DNA from: Flavobacterium seoulense
GTDB taxonomy: Bacteria; Bacteroidota; Bacteroidia; Flavobacteriales; Flavobacteriaceae
Length of the DNA stretch: 64,000 bases
Assembly (NCBI RefSeq): GCF_000695795.1
Contig: NZ_JNCA01000017.1
Location: 120,550 to 184,549, forward strand
Direction of reading: 5' to 3'
Shown: in pieces, positions 1-7,330 of the stretch
Numbering within the stretch: position 1 is the first letter of the stretch
How the letters are laid out: each line of letters opens with the position of its first letter
Program-made: the position numbers and the translations under genes
Notes under the pieces: generated by a model
Told to the model about the DNA's origin: nothing
The model's input: only the letters and a program-made list of their open reading frames with translations
Database searches by the model: none

Positions 1-1006
1 TATTTTAGTAATTCCTAAAACAAATGAAATTACTGATTTAGAAAACAAAATCGAATTTATTTCTAATGGAAGTCCGAGCATTTCTTTTATCGAAAATGCC
101 CAGGATATTATTGCTGAAAAGTTGACCAAAATCAATCTTGAAAATGCGCATTTAGATACTTTGGCAATAAAAAAAGCGCAGGCTCATGTCAATATCAATA
201 TTGCAAAAACTTCGGGAGAGCAAGGTTTAAAAGGATTGAACGAAGCTAAAATTGCTATAGGAGGTGCTTTTGGTTACTTAATCATGATGTTCATTATTAT
301 TTATGGAAATATGGTAATGCGATCAGTAATTGAAGAAAAGACAAATCGTATTATCGAAATTATTATTTCTTCGGTAAAACCTTTTCAGTTAATGATTGGC
401 AAAATTATTGGTACATCATTAGCAGGAATTTTACAATTCACTATTTGGGTAGTTATTGGACTTTCGCTGTTGTTTGCTGCTTCGGCATTTTTTGGAGTAA
501 ATGTTGGTTCACCTGCGTTAATTGAGCATTCGCCAACAGAATTTACAGGAACGGCACAATTATTTATTAAAGAATTATGGAATTTACCTATTGCCAGTAT
601 TTTGATTGGTTTTGTGGTATATTTTATTGGCGGATATTTTTTATATAGTTCATTTTATGCCGCAATTGGTGCCGCTGTCGATAATCAAACCGATTCGCAG
701 CAGTTTCTTTTGCCGGTAATTATGCCTTTAATGTTGAGTGTTTATGTTGGTTTTTTTAGTGTCGTTAATGATCCTAACAGTACGATTGCAGTTGCTTTTT
801 CGTTGTTTCCATTAACTTCACCTATTGTTATGTTAATGCGTATTCCTTTTGGAGTTCCGCTATGGCAAATAGGCGTTTCGATTGCATTATTGTTCGGAAC
901 ATTTTTATTAGTAGTTTGGTTTGCTGCTAAAATATACCGCATCGGAATATTAATGTATGGTAAAAAACCAAGCTGGAAAGAATTATACCGTTGGTTAAAA
1001 TATTAA
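1..1006 (+). CDS. ABC-2 type transporter permease (5' end missing)
   Basis: The reading frame is open from base 2, so this is the C-terminal part of a gene that starts upstream of the window. About 335 residues are visible. A soluble extracytoplasmic segment comes first, then about six hydrophobic segments. The stretch IIYGNMVMRSVIEEKTNRI followed by a membrane helix is typical of NatB/ABC-2 permeases. Such permeases work in the inner membrane with an ATPase (NatA type) that would lie upstream. The substrate cannot be told; in this family it is often sodium or a drug. A repeat-rich gap of about 110 bases separates it from the next gene on the same strand. Confidence 0.85.
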   Translation, partial: ILVIPKTNEITDLENKIEFISNGSPSISFIENAQDIIAEKLTKINLENAHLDTLAIKKAQAHVNINIAKTSGEQGLKGLNEAKIAIGGAFGYLIMMFIIIYGNMVMRSVIEEKTNRIIEIIISSVKPFQLMIGKIIGTSLAGILQFTIWVVIGLSLLFAASAFFGVNVGSPALIEHSPTEFTGTAQLFIKELWNLPIASILIGFVVYFIGGYFLYSSFYAAIGAAVDNQTDSQQFLLPVIMPLMLSVYVGFFSVVNDPNSTIAVAFSLFPLTSPIVMLMRIPFGVPLWQIGVSIALLFGTFLLVVWFAAKIYRIGILMYGKKPSWKELYRWLKY

Positions 1007-1017
1007 TTTTTTTTGAA

Positions 1018-1087
1018 GCTAAGGCTCTAAGATACTGAGATACTAAGATTTTTTAGTTCCTTAGTAGAAAAGACTCAGTACCTTAGC
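1018..1087. repeat. Intergenic inverted repeat (GCTAAGG/TACTGAG family)
   Basis: Nested arms pair exactly. GCTAAGG at 1018-1024 pairs with CCTTAGC at 1081-1087, and TACTGAG at 1033-1039 pairs with CTCAGTA at 1074-1080. It lies between two genes on the same strand. The type resembles the dispersed intergenic repeats common in flavobacteria. It could attenuate read-through. Confidence 0.6.
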
Positions 1088-1115
1088 AACTTTGAATCTC
1101 AGAAACTTAAAAAAA

Positions 1116-2279
1116 ATGAGTAAAATATTAATTATCGAAGATGAAGCTGCTATTAGAAGAGTGCTTTCTAAAATTCTTTCGGAAGAAAATGATACGTATC
1201 AGGTAGAAGAAGCCGAAGATGGTGTTTCAGGTTACGAAAAAATAAAAAATAACGATTACGATTTGGTTCTTTGTGATATTAAGATGCCAAAAATGGATGG
1301 TGTCGAATTACTGGAAGAAGTCAAAAAAATAAAGCCCGAAATTCCTATGGTGATGATTTCAGGTCATGGCGATATGGAAACGGCTATTCAGGCGATGCGT
1401 TTAGGAGCTTTTGATTACATTTCGAAACCACCTGATTTGAATCGTTTGCTGAATACAGTTCGCAATGCTTTAGACAGAAAACAACTGGTGGTTGAGAATA
1501 AAATCCTGAAGAAAAAAGTCAGTAAAAACTATGAGATGATTGGCGAAAGCGAAGCTATTAATCATATCAAAGTGATGATTGATAAGGTAGCTCAAACCGA
1601 AGCCCGCGTACTGGTTACTGGACCAAACGGAACAGGAAAAGAATTAGTAGCGCACCAATTACATGAAAAAAGTGAGCGTGCCAGTTTTCCTTTAATCGAA
1701 GTCAACTGTGCTGCGATTCCGTCTGAATTGATCGAAAGCGAATTGTTTGGTCACGTAAAAGGTGCTTTTACATCGGCGGTGAAAGATCGTGCCGGAAAGT
1801 TTGAAGCGGCTGATAAAGGAACTATCTTTCTGGACGAAATTGGCGATATGAGTCTTTCGGCTCAAGCCAAAGTATTACGTGCTTTGCAGGAAAATATCAT
1901 TACCAGAGTGGGTGCTGATAAAGATATTAAAGTCGATGTTCGTGTGGTAGCAGCAACGAATAAAGATTTGAAAAAAGAAATTGAAGAAGGTCGTTTCCGT
2001 GAGGATTTATACCATCGTTTGGCAGTGATTTTAATCAAAGTACCTTCGCTGAATGACAGACGTGAGGATATTCCGTTGTTAGTTTCGCATTTTGCTGAAA
2101 AAATTGCTTCGGAACAAGGAAATGCTGTTAAAAAGTTTTCTGACGATGCGATCAAATTACTACAGGAATACGATTGGACAGGAAATATCCGTGAATTACG
2201 CAATGTTGTGGAGCGTTTAATTATCCTTGGCGGAAGCCAAATTTCTGAGAATGATGTAAAGCTGTTTGCGTCTAAATAA
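1116..2279 (+). CDS. Sigma-54-type response regulator lacking a C-terminal DNA-binding domain
   Basis: 387 residues from the ATG at 1116; an upstream in-frame TTG gives an implausible extension. Residues 1-120 are a receiver domain with phosphoacceptor Asp54. Residues ~145-375 are a sigma-54 activator AAA+ domain with Walker A GPNGTGKE (~169-176), Walker B GTIFLDEIGD and the RELRNVVERL tail. The sigma-54-contacting GAFTGA loop reads GAFTSA (216-221). The protein stops about 15 residues after the AAA+ domain, so the usual Fis-type helix-turn-helix is absent. By family knowledge it is an ATP-driven remodeller of sigma-54 polymerase. Without a DNA-binding domain it may act from solution, as proposed for H. 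pylori FlgR, or through a partner. No cognate kinase is adjacent. Confidence 0.88.
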   Translation: MSKILIIEDEAAIRRVLSKILSEENDTYQVEEAEDGVSGYEKIKNNDYDLVLCDIKMPKMDGVELLEEVKKIKPEIPMVMISGHGDMETAIQAMRLGAFDYISKPPDLNRLLNTVRNALDRKQLVVENKILKKKVSKNYEMIGESEAINHIKVMIDKVAQTEARVLVTGPNGTGKELVAHQLHEKSERASFPLIEVNCAAIPSELIESELFGHVKGAFTSAVKDRAGKFEAADKGTIFLDEIGDMSLSAQAKVLRALQENIITRVGADKDIKVDVRVVAATNKDLKKEIEEGRFREDLYHRLAVILIKVPSLNDRREDIPLLVSHFAEKIASEQGNAVKKFSDDAIKLLQEYDWTGNIRELRNVVERLIILGGSQISENDVKLFASK

Positions 2280-2281
2280 AA

Positions 2282-2344
2282 GTTAAAGATTAGAAGTTAA
2301 GTGTTATACGGCTATGTATTAACTCTTAACTTCTAACTTTTAAC
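2282..2344. repeat. Intergenic inverted repeat between sigma-54 regulator and DEAD-like gene
   Basis: Arms at 2282-2301 and 2325-2344 are complementary at 18 of 20 positions with a 23-base loop. The right arm ends only 15 bases before the next start codon. It may act as a partial terminator or as a 5' leader hairpin. It differs in sequence from the repeat at 1018. Confidence 0.6.
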
Positions 2345-2359
2345 CCTTAACTTAAAAAA

Positions 2360-3046
2360 ATGAAACTAAAAAAAATAAACGAAAAATTACAGCAGGCATT
2401 AGTCGAAAACGGTTTGACTGAGGCGAATGATATTCAAAAAGAGACTTTTTCGACTATAAAAAGTGGGGTAGATTGCGTTATTATTGCTGCTGATGGAGGT
2501 GGAAAAACCACTACGATTGTCCTGAATGTGATTCAGAGATTGATTGGTGCAACTGAAGAATCTCCACGTGCATTGATAGTTGTAGAGGACAAACCGAAGG
2601 TGCTGGAAATGGAAGCACTTTTTGAAAAATACGGAAAGTACAGTAATCTTGAGGTTTATGGAGTTCATGACAAAGGTGATATGGACTATGATAAAAATTA
2701 TGTTTCTACCGGGATTGATGTTTTAATTGGTACTCCCGACAAATTGAACGATATGTTTTCTACGGCGGGTTATAATGTAAATCGTCTGAAAATGTTCATT
2801 ATTGATGATGCAAATCCAATTTTAAAATTGCGTCATGAGACAAAGATTATGCGTATTTCGAATAGTATTGCTAAAACACAGCGTATTATTTTTGGAGATC
2901 AATTATCAGAAAGAATAGAAACTTTGGCTTACAAAATGATGGAAGATCCAGAGATTTTTGATTTTGAGGATTATGATGATGAAGAGGATTTTGAAGAGGA
3001 AGAACTAGACGAAGATTTAGAAATCGAAGATGGAGAAGAAGAATAA
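2360..3046 (+). CDS. Degenerate single-domain DEAD-box helicase-like protein
   Basis: 228 residues covering only the first RecA-like domain of a DEAD-box helicase. There is a Q-motif-like NDIQKETF, a Walker A variant ADGGGKTT, a GTPDKL motif and, at motif II, IIDDAN in place of DEAD. The SAT motif and the whole second RecA domain are missing. A strongly acidic tail covers roughly residues 200-228. A full helicase needs both RecA domains, so unwinding is unlikely. It may bind nucleotide or RNA in a regulatory way. Clean ends and intact coding suggest a kept gene rather than a fresh truncation. The DUF2007 gene follows 21 bases later. Confidence 0.7.
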   Translation: MKLKKINEKLQQALVENGLTEANDIQKETFSTIKSGVDCVIIAADGGGKTTTIVLNVIQRLIGATEESPRALIVVEDKPKVLEMEALFEKYGKYSNLEVYGVHDKGDMDYDKNYVSTGIDVLIGTPDKLNDMFSTAGYNVNRLKMFIIDDANPILKLRHETKIMRISNSIAKTQRIIFGDQLSERIETLAYKMMEDPEIFDFEDYDDEEDFEEEELDEDLEIEDGEEE

Positions 3047-3067
3047 AAACATAAAATTGACAATAGA

Positions 3068-3286
3068 ATGGGATTGATGAAAGTGTTTTCGGGAAGTGAA
3101 ATTTTAGCTTTGGCTTTAAAAGAAAAAATTGAAGCTGCGGGAGTTGATACGTTAATAAAAGATAATATTCAATCGGCTAGGTTGGCGGGTTTTGGAAGTT
3201 CAGGTTCGGCAGTGGAACTGTTTATTCAGGAAACTGATTTTGCTAAGGCAAATCCTGTTATTGAGGAATTTAGATTGAGTATTTAA
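3068..3286 (+). CDS. DUF2007 domain protein
   Basis: 72 residues with the pattern KVFSGSEILALALKEKIEAAG and a C-terminal ELFIQ..DFAKANPVIEEF, matching the DUF2007 (putative signal-transducing, ferredoxin-like) family. The ATG at 3068 is used; an in-frame ATG at 3077 is an alternative. It is probably cotranscribed with the helicase-like gene just upstream. The promoter of the following toxin-antitoxin pair starts directly after its stop codon. Biochemical function is unknown. Confidence 0.75.
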   Translation: MGLMKVFSGSEILALALKEKIEAAGVDTLIKDNIQSARLAGFGSSGSAVELFIQETDFAKANPVIEEFRLSI

Positions 3287-3292
3287 AAATCG

Positions 3293-3300
3293 TATATTTG
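3293..3300 (+). promoter_or_regulatory. -7 box TATATTTG for the toxin-antitoxin pair
   Basis: Exact match to the Bacteroidota -7 consensus TAnnTTTG, lying 20 bases before the antitoxin ATG and 6 bases after the DUF2007 stop. This indicates the toxin-antitoxin pair has its own promoter. No well-spaced -33 TTG is visible. Confidence 0.6.
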
Positions 3301-3320
3301 TAATTCTAATTAATGCTACC

Positions 3321-3566
3321 ATGGATATAGCTGCAAAAAAAATAGAATTAATGGATTGGTTGCTTCATATTAACGATGAAAGTAAACTCAAAAAAATAAT
3401 GGCTTTAAAAACCGTTTTGGATAAAGAAGTCGTTGCTCATACTATTAGTGGATATCCAGTAGATAAGGAAGAATATATCAATATGGTTAAAGATGCCGAT
3501 GATAGAATTTCTTCAGGTAACTACACTACAATTGAAGATTTAGAAAAGGAAATTGAAAATTGGTAA
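3321..3566 (+). CDS. Antitoxin of a ParE/RelE-type module
   Basis: 81 residues. A helical N-terminal half (residues 1-35) precedes an extended part with GYPVDKEEYINMVKDADDRI and an acidic end, the usual layout of Bacteroidota antitoxins paired with ParE/RelE toxins. The toxin ATG follows its stop codon after one base. By family knowledge it neutralises the toxin and represses the shared promoter at 3293. I recognise it mainly from size, layout and partner rather than from a diagnostic motif. Confidence 0.7.
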   Translation: MDIAAKKIELMDWLLHINDESKLKKIMALKTVLDKEVVAHTISGYPVDKEEYINMVKDADDRISSGNYTTIEDLEKEIENW

Positions 3567-3567
3567 T

Positions 3568-3861
3568 ATGCAAAAGCCAGTTAGGATACTTTGGGATAAT
3601 CAAGCCAAAGCCGATTTAAAACTAATCTTTGATTTTCTTCAGTTAAAATCACCGCAAGGAGCTAAAAATGTAATAAAGGATATTGTTAATCAGAGCAAGA
3701 ATATTCATTTTGTGGAGCAATATCAAGTAGATGAATTTTTGGGAGAGCCTTACAGAAAAATGATTGTTCGGGATTATAAAATTATCTATAAAATTCATTC
3801 GGAAACTGAGATTAGAATTCTTCAAATTTTTGATGCCAGACAAAATCAATTTAAAAAATAA
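3568..3861 (+). CDS. ParE/RelE family toxin
   Basis: 97 residues from the ATG at 3568, which is preferred over an upstream TTG inside the antitoxin gene. The C-terminal half has the family signature: YRKMIVRDYKIIYKI, then IRILQIFDARQN. The N-terminus (VRILWDNQAKADLKLIFDFL) is the usual helical pair. RelE members cut ribosome-bound mRNA and ParE members poison gyrase. The F.L..KSPQGAKNVI region fits the ParE side better, but I cannot settle the target. Its only neighbour link is the antitoxin. Confidence 0.85.
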   Translation: MQKPVRILWDNQAKADLKLIFDFLQLKSPQGAKNVIKDIVNQSKNIHFVEQYQVDEFLGEPYRKMIVRDYKIIYKIHSETEIRILQIFDARQNQFKK

Positions 3862-3911
3862 AAAGTTCTTTATTTCTGTTCTTAAGGAGCAATAAAAAAA
3901 AACAATAAAAC

Positions 3912-4709
3912 ATGAAATACAAAATGTTGGTTCTGGACATGGATGATACCTTGTTGAATGACGACCATATTATTTCGGATGAAAATAGAGCGATGCTCAT
4001 AAAAGCCCAAGAAAAAGGAGTACATGTTATTCTGGCTTCGGGCCGGCCAACGCCTGCTATGATTGAATATGCTAAGGATTTGGGATTAATGGATTCGTAT
4101 ATGATTTCGTTCAACGGAGCTGTAATTACCAATTTGAAAACGAATGAAGTAATTTTCGAACAAACATTAACTCAGGAGCAAATTCATACTTTGTATGATT
4201 ACAGCAAAGCAAAAAATACGCATATTATTACTTATTTAGACGGAAAAGTAATTAGCGAAACCCGTTCAGAATATATTGATGTCGAAATTAATATTACAGG
4301 ATTAGAACACGAGGTAGTTCCTAATTTTAAAGAGCGAGTTCAATCGGCGGCGATAAAATGCATTTTACTGGAAGAACCTGATTATTTGAAAACTGTGGAA
4401 GATGATCTAAAAGCCACCATGCCGCATTTAAGTGTTTGTATGTCAAAACCTTTTTTCTTGGAAGCGGCTCAAACCGGAATTGACAAAGGAGCGAGCGTAA
4501 AATTCCTGGCTGAAAAACTAAATATTTTACAGGAAGAAGTGATTGCTGTAGGAAATGCAGGTAACGATTTATCGATGATTGAATATGCCGGACTTGGTGT
4601 TTGGGTTGACAATGTGGATGCTCATTTAAGAGACAAAGGTAATTTTATTGTCGCTTCGAATAATAATCACGGAGTAGCTGAGGTTATTCAAAGATTTATT
4701 CTGGCTTAA
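3912..4709 (+). CDS. Cof-type HAD-IIB family phosphatase
   Basis: 265 residues. HAD motif I is DMDDT with nucleophile Asp9 and acid/base Asp11, followed by a SGRP motif II region. A Lys lies near residue 195 (GIDKGASVKFL) and motif IV is GNAGNDLSMIEYAG. The C2B cap is inserted between motifs II and III, as in Cof proteins that dephosphorylate sugar phosphates or nucleotides. Substrate is not predictable. It stands alone between the toxin gene and a bidirectional terminator shared with the convergent HxlR gene. Confidence 0.9.
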   Translation: MKYKMLVLDMDDTLLNDDHIISDENRAMLIKAQEKGVHVILASGRPTPAMIEYAKDLGLMDSYMISFNGAVITNLKTNEVIFEQTLTQEQIHTLYDYSKAKNTHIITYLDGKVISETRSEYIDVEINITGLEHEVVPNFKERVQSAAIKCILLEEPDYLKTVEDDLKATMPHLSVCMSKPFFLEAAQTGIDKGASVKFLAEKLNILQEEVIAVGNAGNDLSMIEYAGLGVWVDNVDAHLRDKGNFIVASNNNHGVAEVIQRFILA

Positions 4710-4730
4710 ATATTTATTGAATTATATTTT

Positions 4731-4772
4731 AAACCATTAAGGGATTAAGGTGGCTTAATTTCTTAATGGTTT
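4731..4772. terminator. Inverted repeat of the AAACCATTAAG family, convergent terminator
   Basis: AAACCATTAAG at 4731-4741 pairs with CTTAATGGTTT at 4762-4772. A T-rich run follows on the + strand and an A-rich one precedes it. It sits between convergent genes and belongs to a family repeated near 6183, 8680 and 9735. Confidence 0.65.
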
Positions 4773-4786
4773 TCTTATTTTAGAAA

Positions 4787-5098
4787 TTAGCCCAAATTTT
4801 CTAATTGCTGAAAAACAGGAATTAAAGATTTTCCGTTTTCGGTAAGATAATATTCAATATGCAAAGGTTTTTCTTTGATGACGACTTTTTCGAGCAAGCC
4901 TACTTCTTCTAATTCTCTTAAAGCGACCGAAAGCGTTTGCTTGTTCGAACCTTCAATTTGGCGAAGTAAAATGCTAAAACGCAACGGACCATCAACTGCT
5001 AAACGAAAAATTTCAGGTTTCCATTTTCCTGATAATTGTTTTAAAAGTGCCTGAGCTGGACAGGTTTTATTTTCTTCGGTATTTTTTTTAGTGGTCAT
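4787..5098 (-). CDS. HxlR family transcriptional regulator
   Basis: 103 residues with the HxlR winged-helix signature: CPAQALLKQLSGKWKPEI, LRFSILLRQIEGSNKQTLSVALREL, then DGL-like wing and Y.LTENGKSLIPV. The conserved N-terminal Cys is Cys13, the position used for thiol sensing in YodB/HypR-type members. It is divergent from a DsbA-like oxidoreductase, and the shared intergenic region carries a perfect 11-bp inverted repeat. The simple inference is that it controls that neighbour and itself in response to electrophile or disulfide stress. A -7 box TATCTTTG lies at 5146-5153. Confidence 0.9.
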   Translation of the reverse strand: MTTKKNTEENKTCPAQALLKQLSGKWKPEIFRLAVDGPLRFSILLRQIEGSNKQTLSVALRELEEVGLLEKVVIKEKPLHIEYYLTENGKSLIPVFQQLENLG

Positions 5099-5145
5099 GA
5101 AAAACTGACTTATTTTACAGGGTTTTATTTATGCTGAACTTTGTA

Positions 5146-5153
5146 CAAAGATA
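5146..5153 (-). promoter_or_regulatory. -7 box TATCTTTG for the HxlR gene
   Basis: Reverse-strand exact match to TAnnTTTG, 47 bases upstream of the HxlR start codon at 5098. It is close to the inverted repeat at 5187-5234, so binding there could reach the -33 region of this promoter. Confidence 0.55.
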
Positions 5154-5186
5154 AAAAACTAATACTGCAAGACTGTATAAATTATA

Positions 5187-5234
5187 AAATTACCTAAGTT
5201 ACTATTAATTACATTATTTGTTTTTAGGTAATTT
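5187..5234. promoter_or_regulatory. 11-bp inverted repeat, candidate HxlR operator
   Basis: AAATTACCTAA at 5187-5197 and its exact complement TTAGGTAATTT at 5224-5234 flank 26 bases. The spacer holds further TTAC-like half sites. It lies in the divergent intergenic region, between the HxlR promoter and the ATG at 5263. Operator function is an inference. Confidence 0.5.
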
Positions 5235-5262
5235 AGATTGCCAGTCTCAAACTAAAAATGCT

Positions 5263-6171
5263 ATGGAAAATAACCCTTTATTATGTAATCCCGAAGATGG
5301 AATTTGCGAAATTCCGTCAAACACAAATGAAGCATCAACTTCAAATGCTATTCAATCAGAAAAAAAGCCCATCAAGGTAATTTATTATACAGATCCTATT
5401 TGTTCTTCCTGTTGGGGAATTGAGCCACAGTTGCGAAAATTAAAATTAGAATACGGTAATACGATTGATATTGAATATAGAATGGGAGGTTTATTGCCAG
5501 ATTGGAATTATAACAGTGGCGGTATTAGTAAACCATCAGATGTGGCGCACCATTGGGATGAAGTAAGTACCTATTATGATATGCCTATTGATGGCGATGT
5601 GTGGTTAGAAGATCCGCTTTCGTCTTCCTATCCGTCTTCAATAGCTTTTAAAGCGGCACAAATGCAAGACAATGAAAAAGCTATTTTGTTGCTGCGTGAG
5701 CTTAGAGAAATGGTTTTTTTGCATAAAAAGAACATTGCAAAATGGAACAATTTAGAACTAGCAGCTAAAAATGTTGGTTTGGATATTCTACAATTCAAAA
5801 AAGATTATGAAGGCGAAGCCAAAATACTTTTTGATGAAGATCTAAAATTAGGAAGAGCATTAGGTGTAAGAGGATTTCCAACTTTGTTTTTTACAGATGC
5901 TAATGCTCTGACTGAAACGGTTTACGGTTCAAAACCGTATGAAGTTTTTGAAAGTGCCATTTTGAAATTGGATCCAAAAGCAACAAAAAAGAATTATGAC
6001 AAAAGTTGGCAATTTTTATTTTCGAAATATAAAAGTCTAACTGCCAAAGAATTTTCGGAATTATCAGGAACCCCAAGGAACGAAACTGAGGGTTTCTTAA
6101 ACGAATTGACGACAGCAGGAACTTTAGAAAAATGGACTACTAAGAATGGAAGTATTTGGAGATTAAAATAA
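5263..6171 (+). CDS. DsbA-family / SpxH-like thiol oxidoreductase with extra C-terminal domain
   Basis: 302 residues from the ATG at 5263, preferred over an upstream TTG inside the operator region. A short N-terminal segment carries CNPEDGICEIP (Cys8, Cys15). The thioredoxin-fold domain then has the CSSC active site (Cys47, Cys50) in DPICSSCWGIEP, and the cis-Pro region is RGFPTLFF. This arrangement matches the FrnE/SpxH (YjbH) branch of DsbA proteins. There is no signal peptide, so it should be cytoplasmic. Residues ~245-302 resemble a small winged-helix (LTAKEFSELSG...LTTAGTLEKW). It may be a redox enzyme or an adaptor protein. Regulation by the divergent HxlR gene is likely. Confidence 0.82.
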   Translation: MENNPLLCNPEDGICEIPSNTNEASTSNAIQSEKKPIKVIYYTDPICSSCWGIEPQLRKLKLEYGNTIDIEYRMGGLLPDWNYNSGGISKPSDVAHHWDEVSTYYDMPIDGDVWLEDPLSSSYPSSIAFKAAQMQDNEKAILLLRELREMVFLHKKNIAKWNNLELAAKNVGLDILQFKKDYEGEAKILFDEDLKLGRALGVRGFPTLFFTDANALTETVYGSKPYEVFESAILKLDPKATKKNYDKSWQFLFSKYKSLTAKEFSELSGTPRNETEGFLNELTTAGTLEKWTTKNGSIWRLK

Positions 6172-6182
6172 CAGAGTTAAAT

Positions 6183-6245
6183 AAACCATTAAGAAATTAA
6201 GTCAATTTAAGAGTAGTTTCTCAAAGACTTGATTTTTTTTAATGG
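6183..6245. repeat. Degenerate AAACCATTAAG-family inverted repeat
   Basis: The left arm around 6183-6203 (ACCATTAAGAAATTAAGTC) pairs imperfectly with a right arm ending in TTTTTTAATGG near 6245. It lies between convergent genes and is a decayed copy of the repeat seen at 4731, 8680 and 9735. It probably still works as a terminator because of its T run. Confidence 0.5.
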
Positions 6246-6265
6246 AATTTTAGTAAAATATTTCT

Positions 6266-6697
6266 TTAATCAAATCCTTCTTCAGAATAATACCATCTAT
6301 CATCGAGTTGTTTAATTCTATATGAAGCTCCAAAAATAGTTTTATTACCAAAGTTTTTAGGAGTTTTATGGAAATCATAAATGATTCTTTTCTCTCTATC
6401 AAATAGGTTGGTTGATTTATTAATAAAGATAATTATACTGTCATTTTCTTCAAAAAAACCAGAATAACTTAGATTCTTTTTAGTATTATTTTTTACAACT
6501 GAATTAATATCTAAGCGGTCAAGATCATCAATTATAAATTCGTCGAATTCATCTCTATCATAAGTACCATCATTATATTTTTCAAATTTTGAAACTAAAT
6601 TGTTCAAATCATCTTTGTATTTCAAAACCTTATCCTCATCAAATGGATTGCAGGAAATTAAGCTTAAGGATAAAAAGGTTATAATGATTTTTTTCAT
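6266..6697 (-). CDS. Small lipoprotein of unknown function
   Basis: 143 residues. The N-terminus MKKIIITFLSLSLISC is a lipoprotein signal with the lipidated Cys at 16, so the mature protein is probably attached to a membrane. The rest is hydrophilic and rich in Asp, Lys and Asn, with no domain I recognise. Its start codon overlaps the stop of the upstream membrane-protein gene by four bases (ATGA), indicating translational coupling and possibly a joint function. Confidence 0.65.
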   Translation of the reverse strand: MKKIIITFLSLSLISCNPFDEDKVLKYKDDLNNLVSKFEKYNDGTYDRDEFDEFIIDDLDRLDINSVVKNNTKKNLSYSGFFEENDSIIIFINKSTNLFDREKRIIYDFHKTPKNFGNKTIFGASYRIKQLDDRWYYSEEGFD

Positions 6698-7134
6698 GGT
6701 TTTAAGAATAACGATTTGTTTTCTTGTCTTATTTTAAAAAGTAAAATAGTAAAAAAGACTTGTCCTATAAAAAATAATATTAGAATTATATAGAGTATTA
6801 CATTAATTAAACTAATCATTTCAAAAATGCCAATTGAATTTTTTGCAGTTATTTGCCGAATTGGAAAATTAAAACGTGCCCACATAACAATTGGTATTGT
6901 CAACAGAAAATGAAGGACAAACAATTTTAAATCAATTTTACTTTTTAGTGTTTTCCAATAAATAAATGTGATTATCGAAACTATAATCAAAACTATTATT
7001 TCCAAATAACTGGTACTTGAGATGACCATATTCCAACCTGTTAAGCTTTGAATTGTAAAACCAGATTCAAATGGAATAGCTAAAAGGAGTAATAAAGTGA
7101 AAGAAATTTGTGGAATATAATTTTTAAAAGCCAT
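6694..7134 (-). CDS. Four-helix membrane protein of unknown function
   Basis: 146 residues from the ATG at 7134; a TTG 11 codons upstream is less likely because it overlaps the promoter. Four hydrophobic segments are visible at about residues 9-25, 40-60, 67-85 and 108-135. No family is recognised. It is the first gene of a two-gene unit with the lipoprotein downstream, sharing an ATGA overlap. A -7 box lies at 7156-7163. Confidence 0.6.
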   Translation of the reverse strand: MAFKNYIPQISFTLLLLLAIPFESGFTIQSLTGWNMVISSTSYLEIIVLIIVSIITFIYWKTLKSKIDLKLFVLHFLLTIPIVMWARFNFPIRQITAKNSIGIFEMISLINVILYIILILFFIGQVFFTILLFKIRQENKSLFLKP

Positions 7135-7155
7135 AAATAATCTATAGTTGGTTTT

Positions 7156-7163
7156 CAAATATA
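7156..7163 (-). promoter_or_regulatory. -7 box TATATTTG for the membrane protein/lipoprotein pair
   Basis: Reverse-strand exact TAnnTTTG match, 21 bases before the start codon at 7134. This position also argues against the upstream TTG start, which would fall within the box region. Confidence 0.55.
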
Positions 7164-7278
7164 TCAATAAATTAGCATGGGACTTAAAACTGTTAAAACT
7201 TTTTTCTATAGTTAATTACCCTCCAAATCCTGATTTCAATAAAATTTCAATTCGTTACGGTATTCTCGTATTTGTTTG

Positions 7279-7286
7279 TAAATTTG
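7279..7286 (+). promoter_or_regulatory. -7 box TAAATTTG for mtaB
   Basis: Exact TAnnTTTG match on the + strand, 44 bases before the mtaB ATG. No clear -33 TTG is seen at the expected spacing. Confidence 0.5.
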
Positions 7287-7330
7287 CACACGCTATTTTT
7301 TGACAACGATTTCATTAATAGCGCTTACTT

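Noticed and set aside
3884..3889. AAGGAG word before the HAD gene as a ribosome binding site
   Set aside because: It lies 22 bases from the ATG, too far, and genes in this phylum do not generally use Shine-Dalgarno pairing. No other gene here has one.
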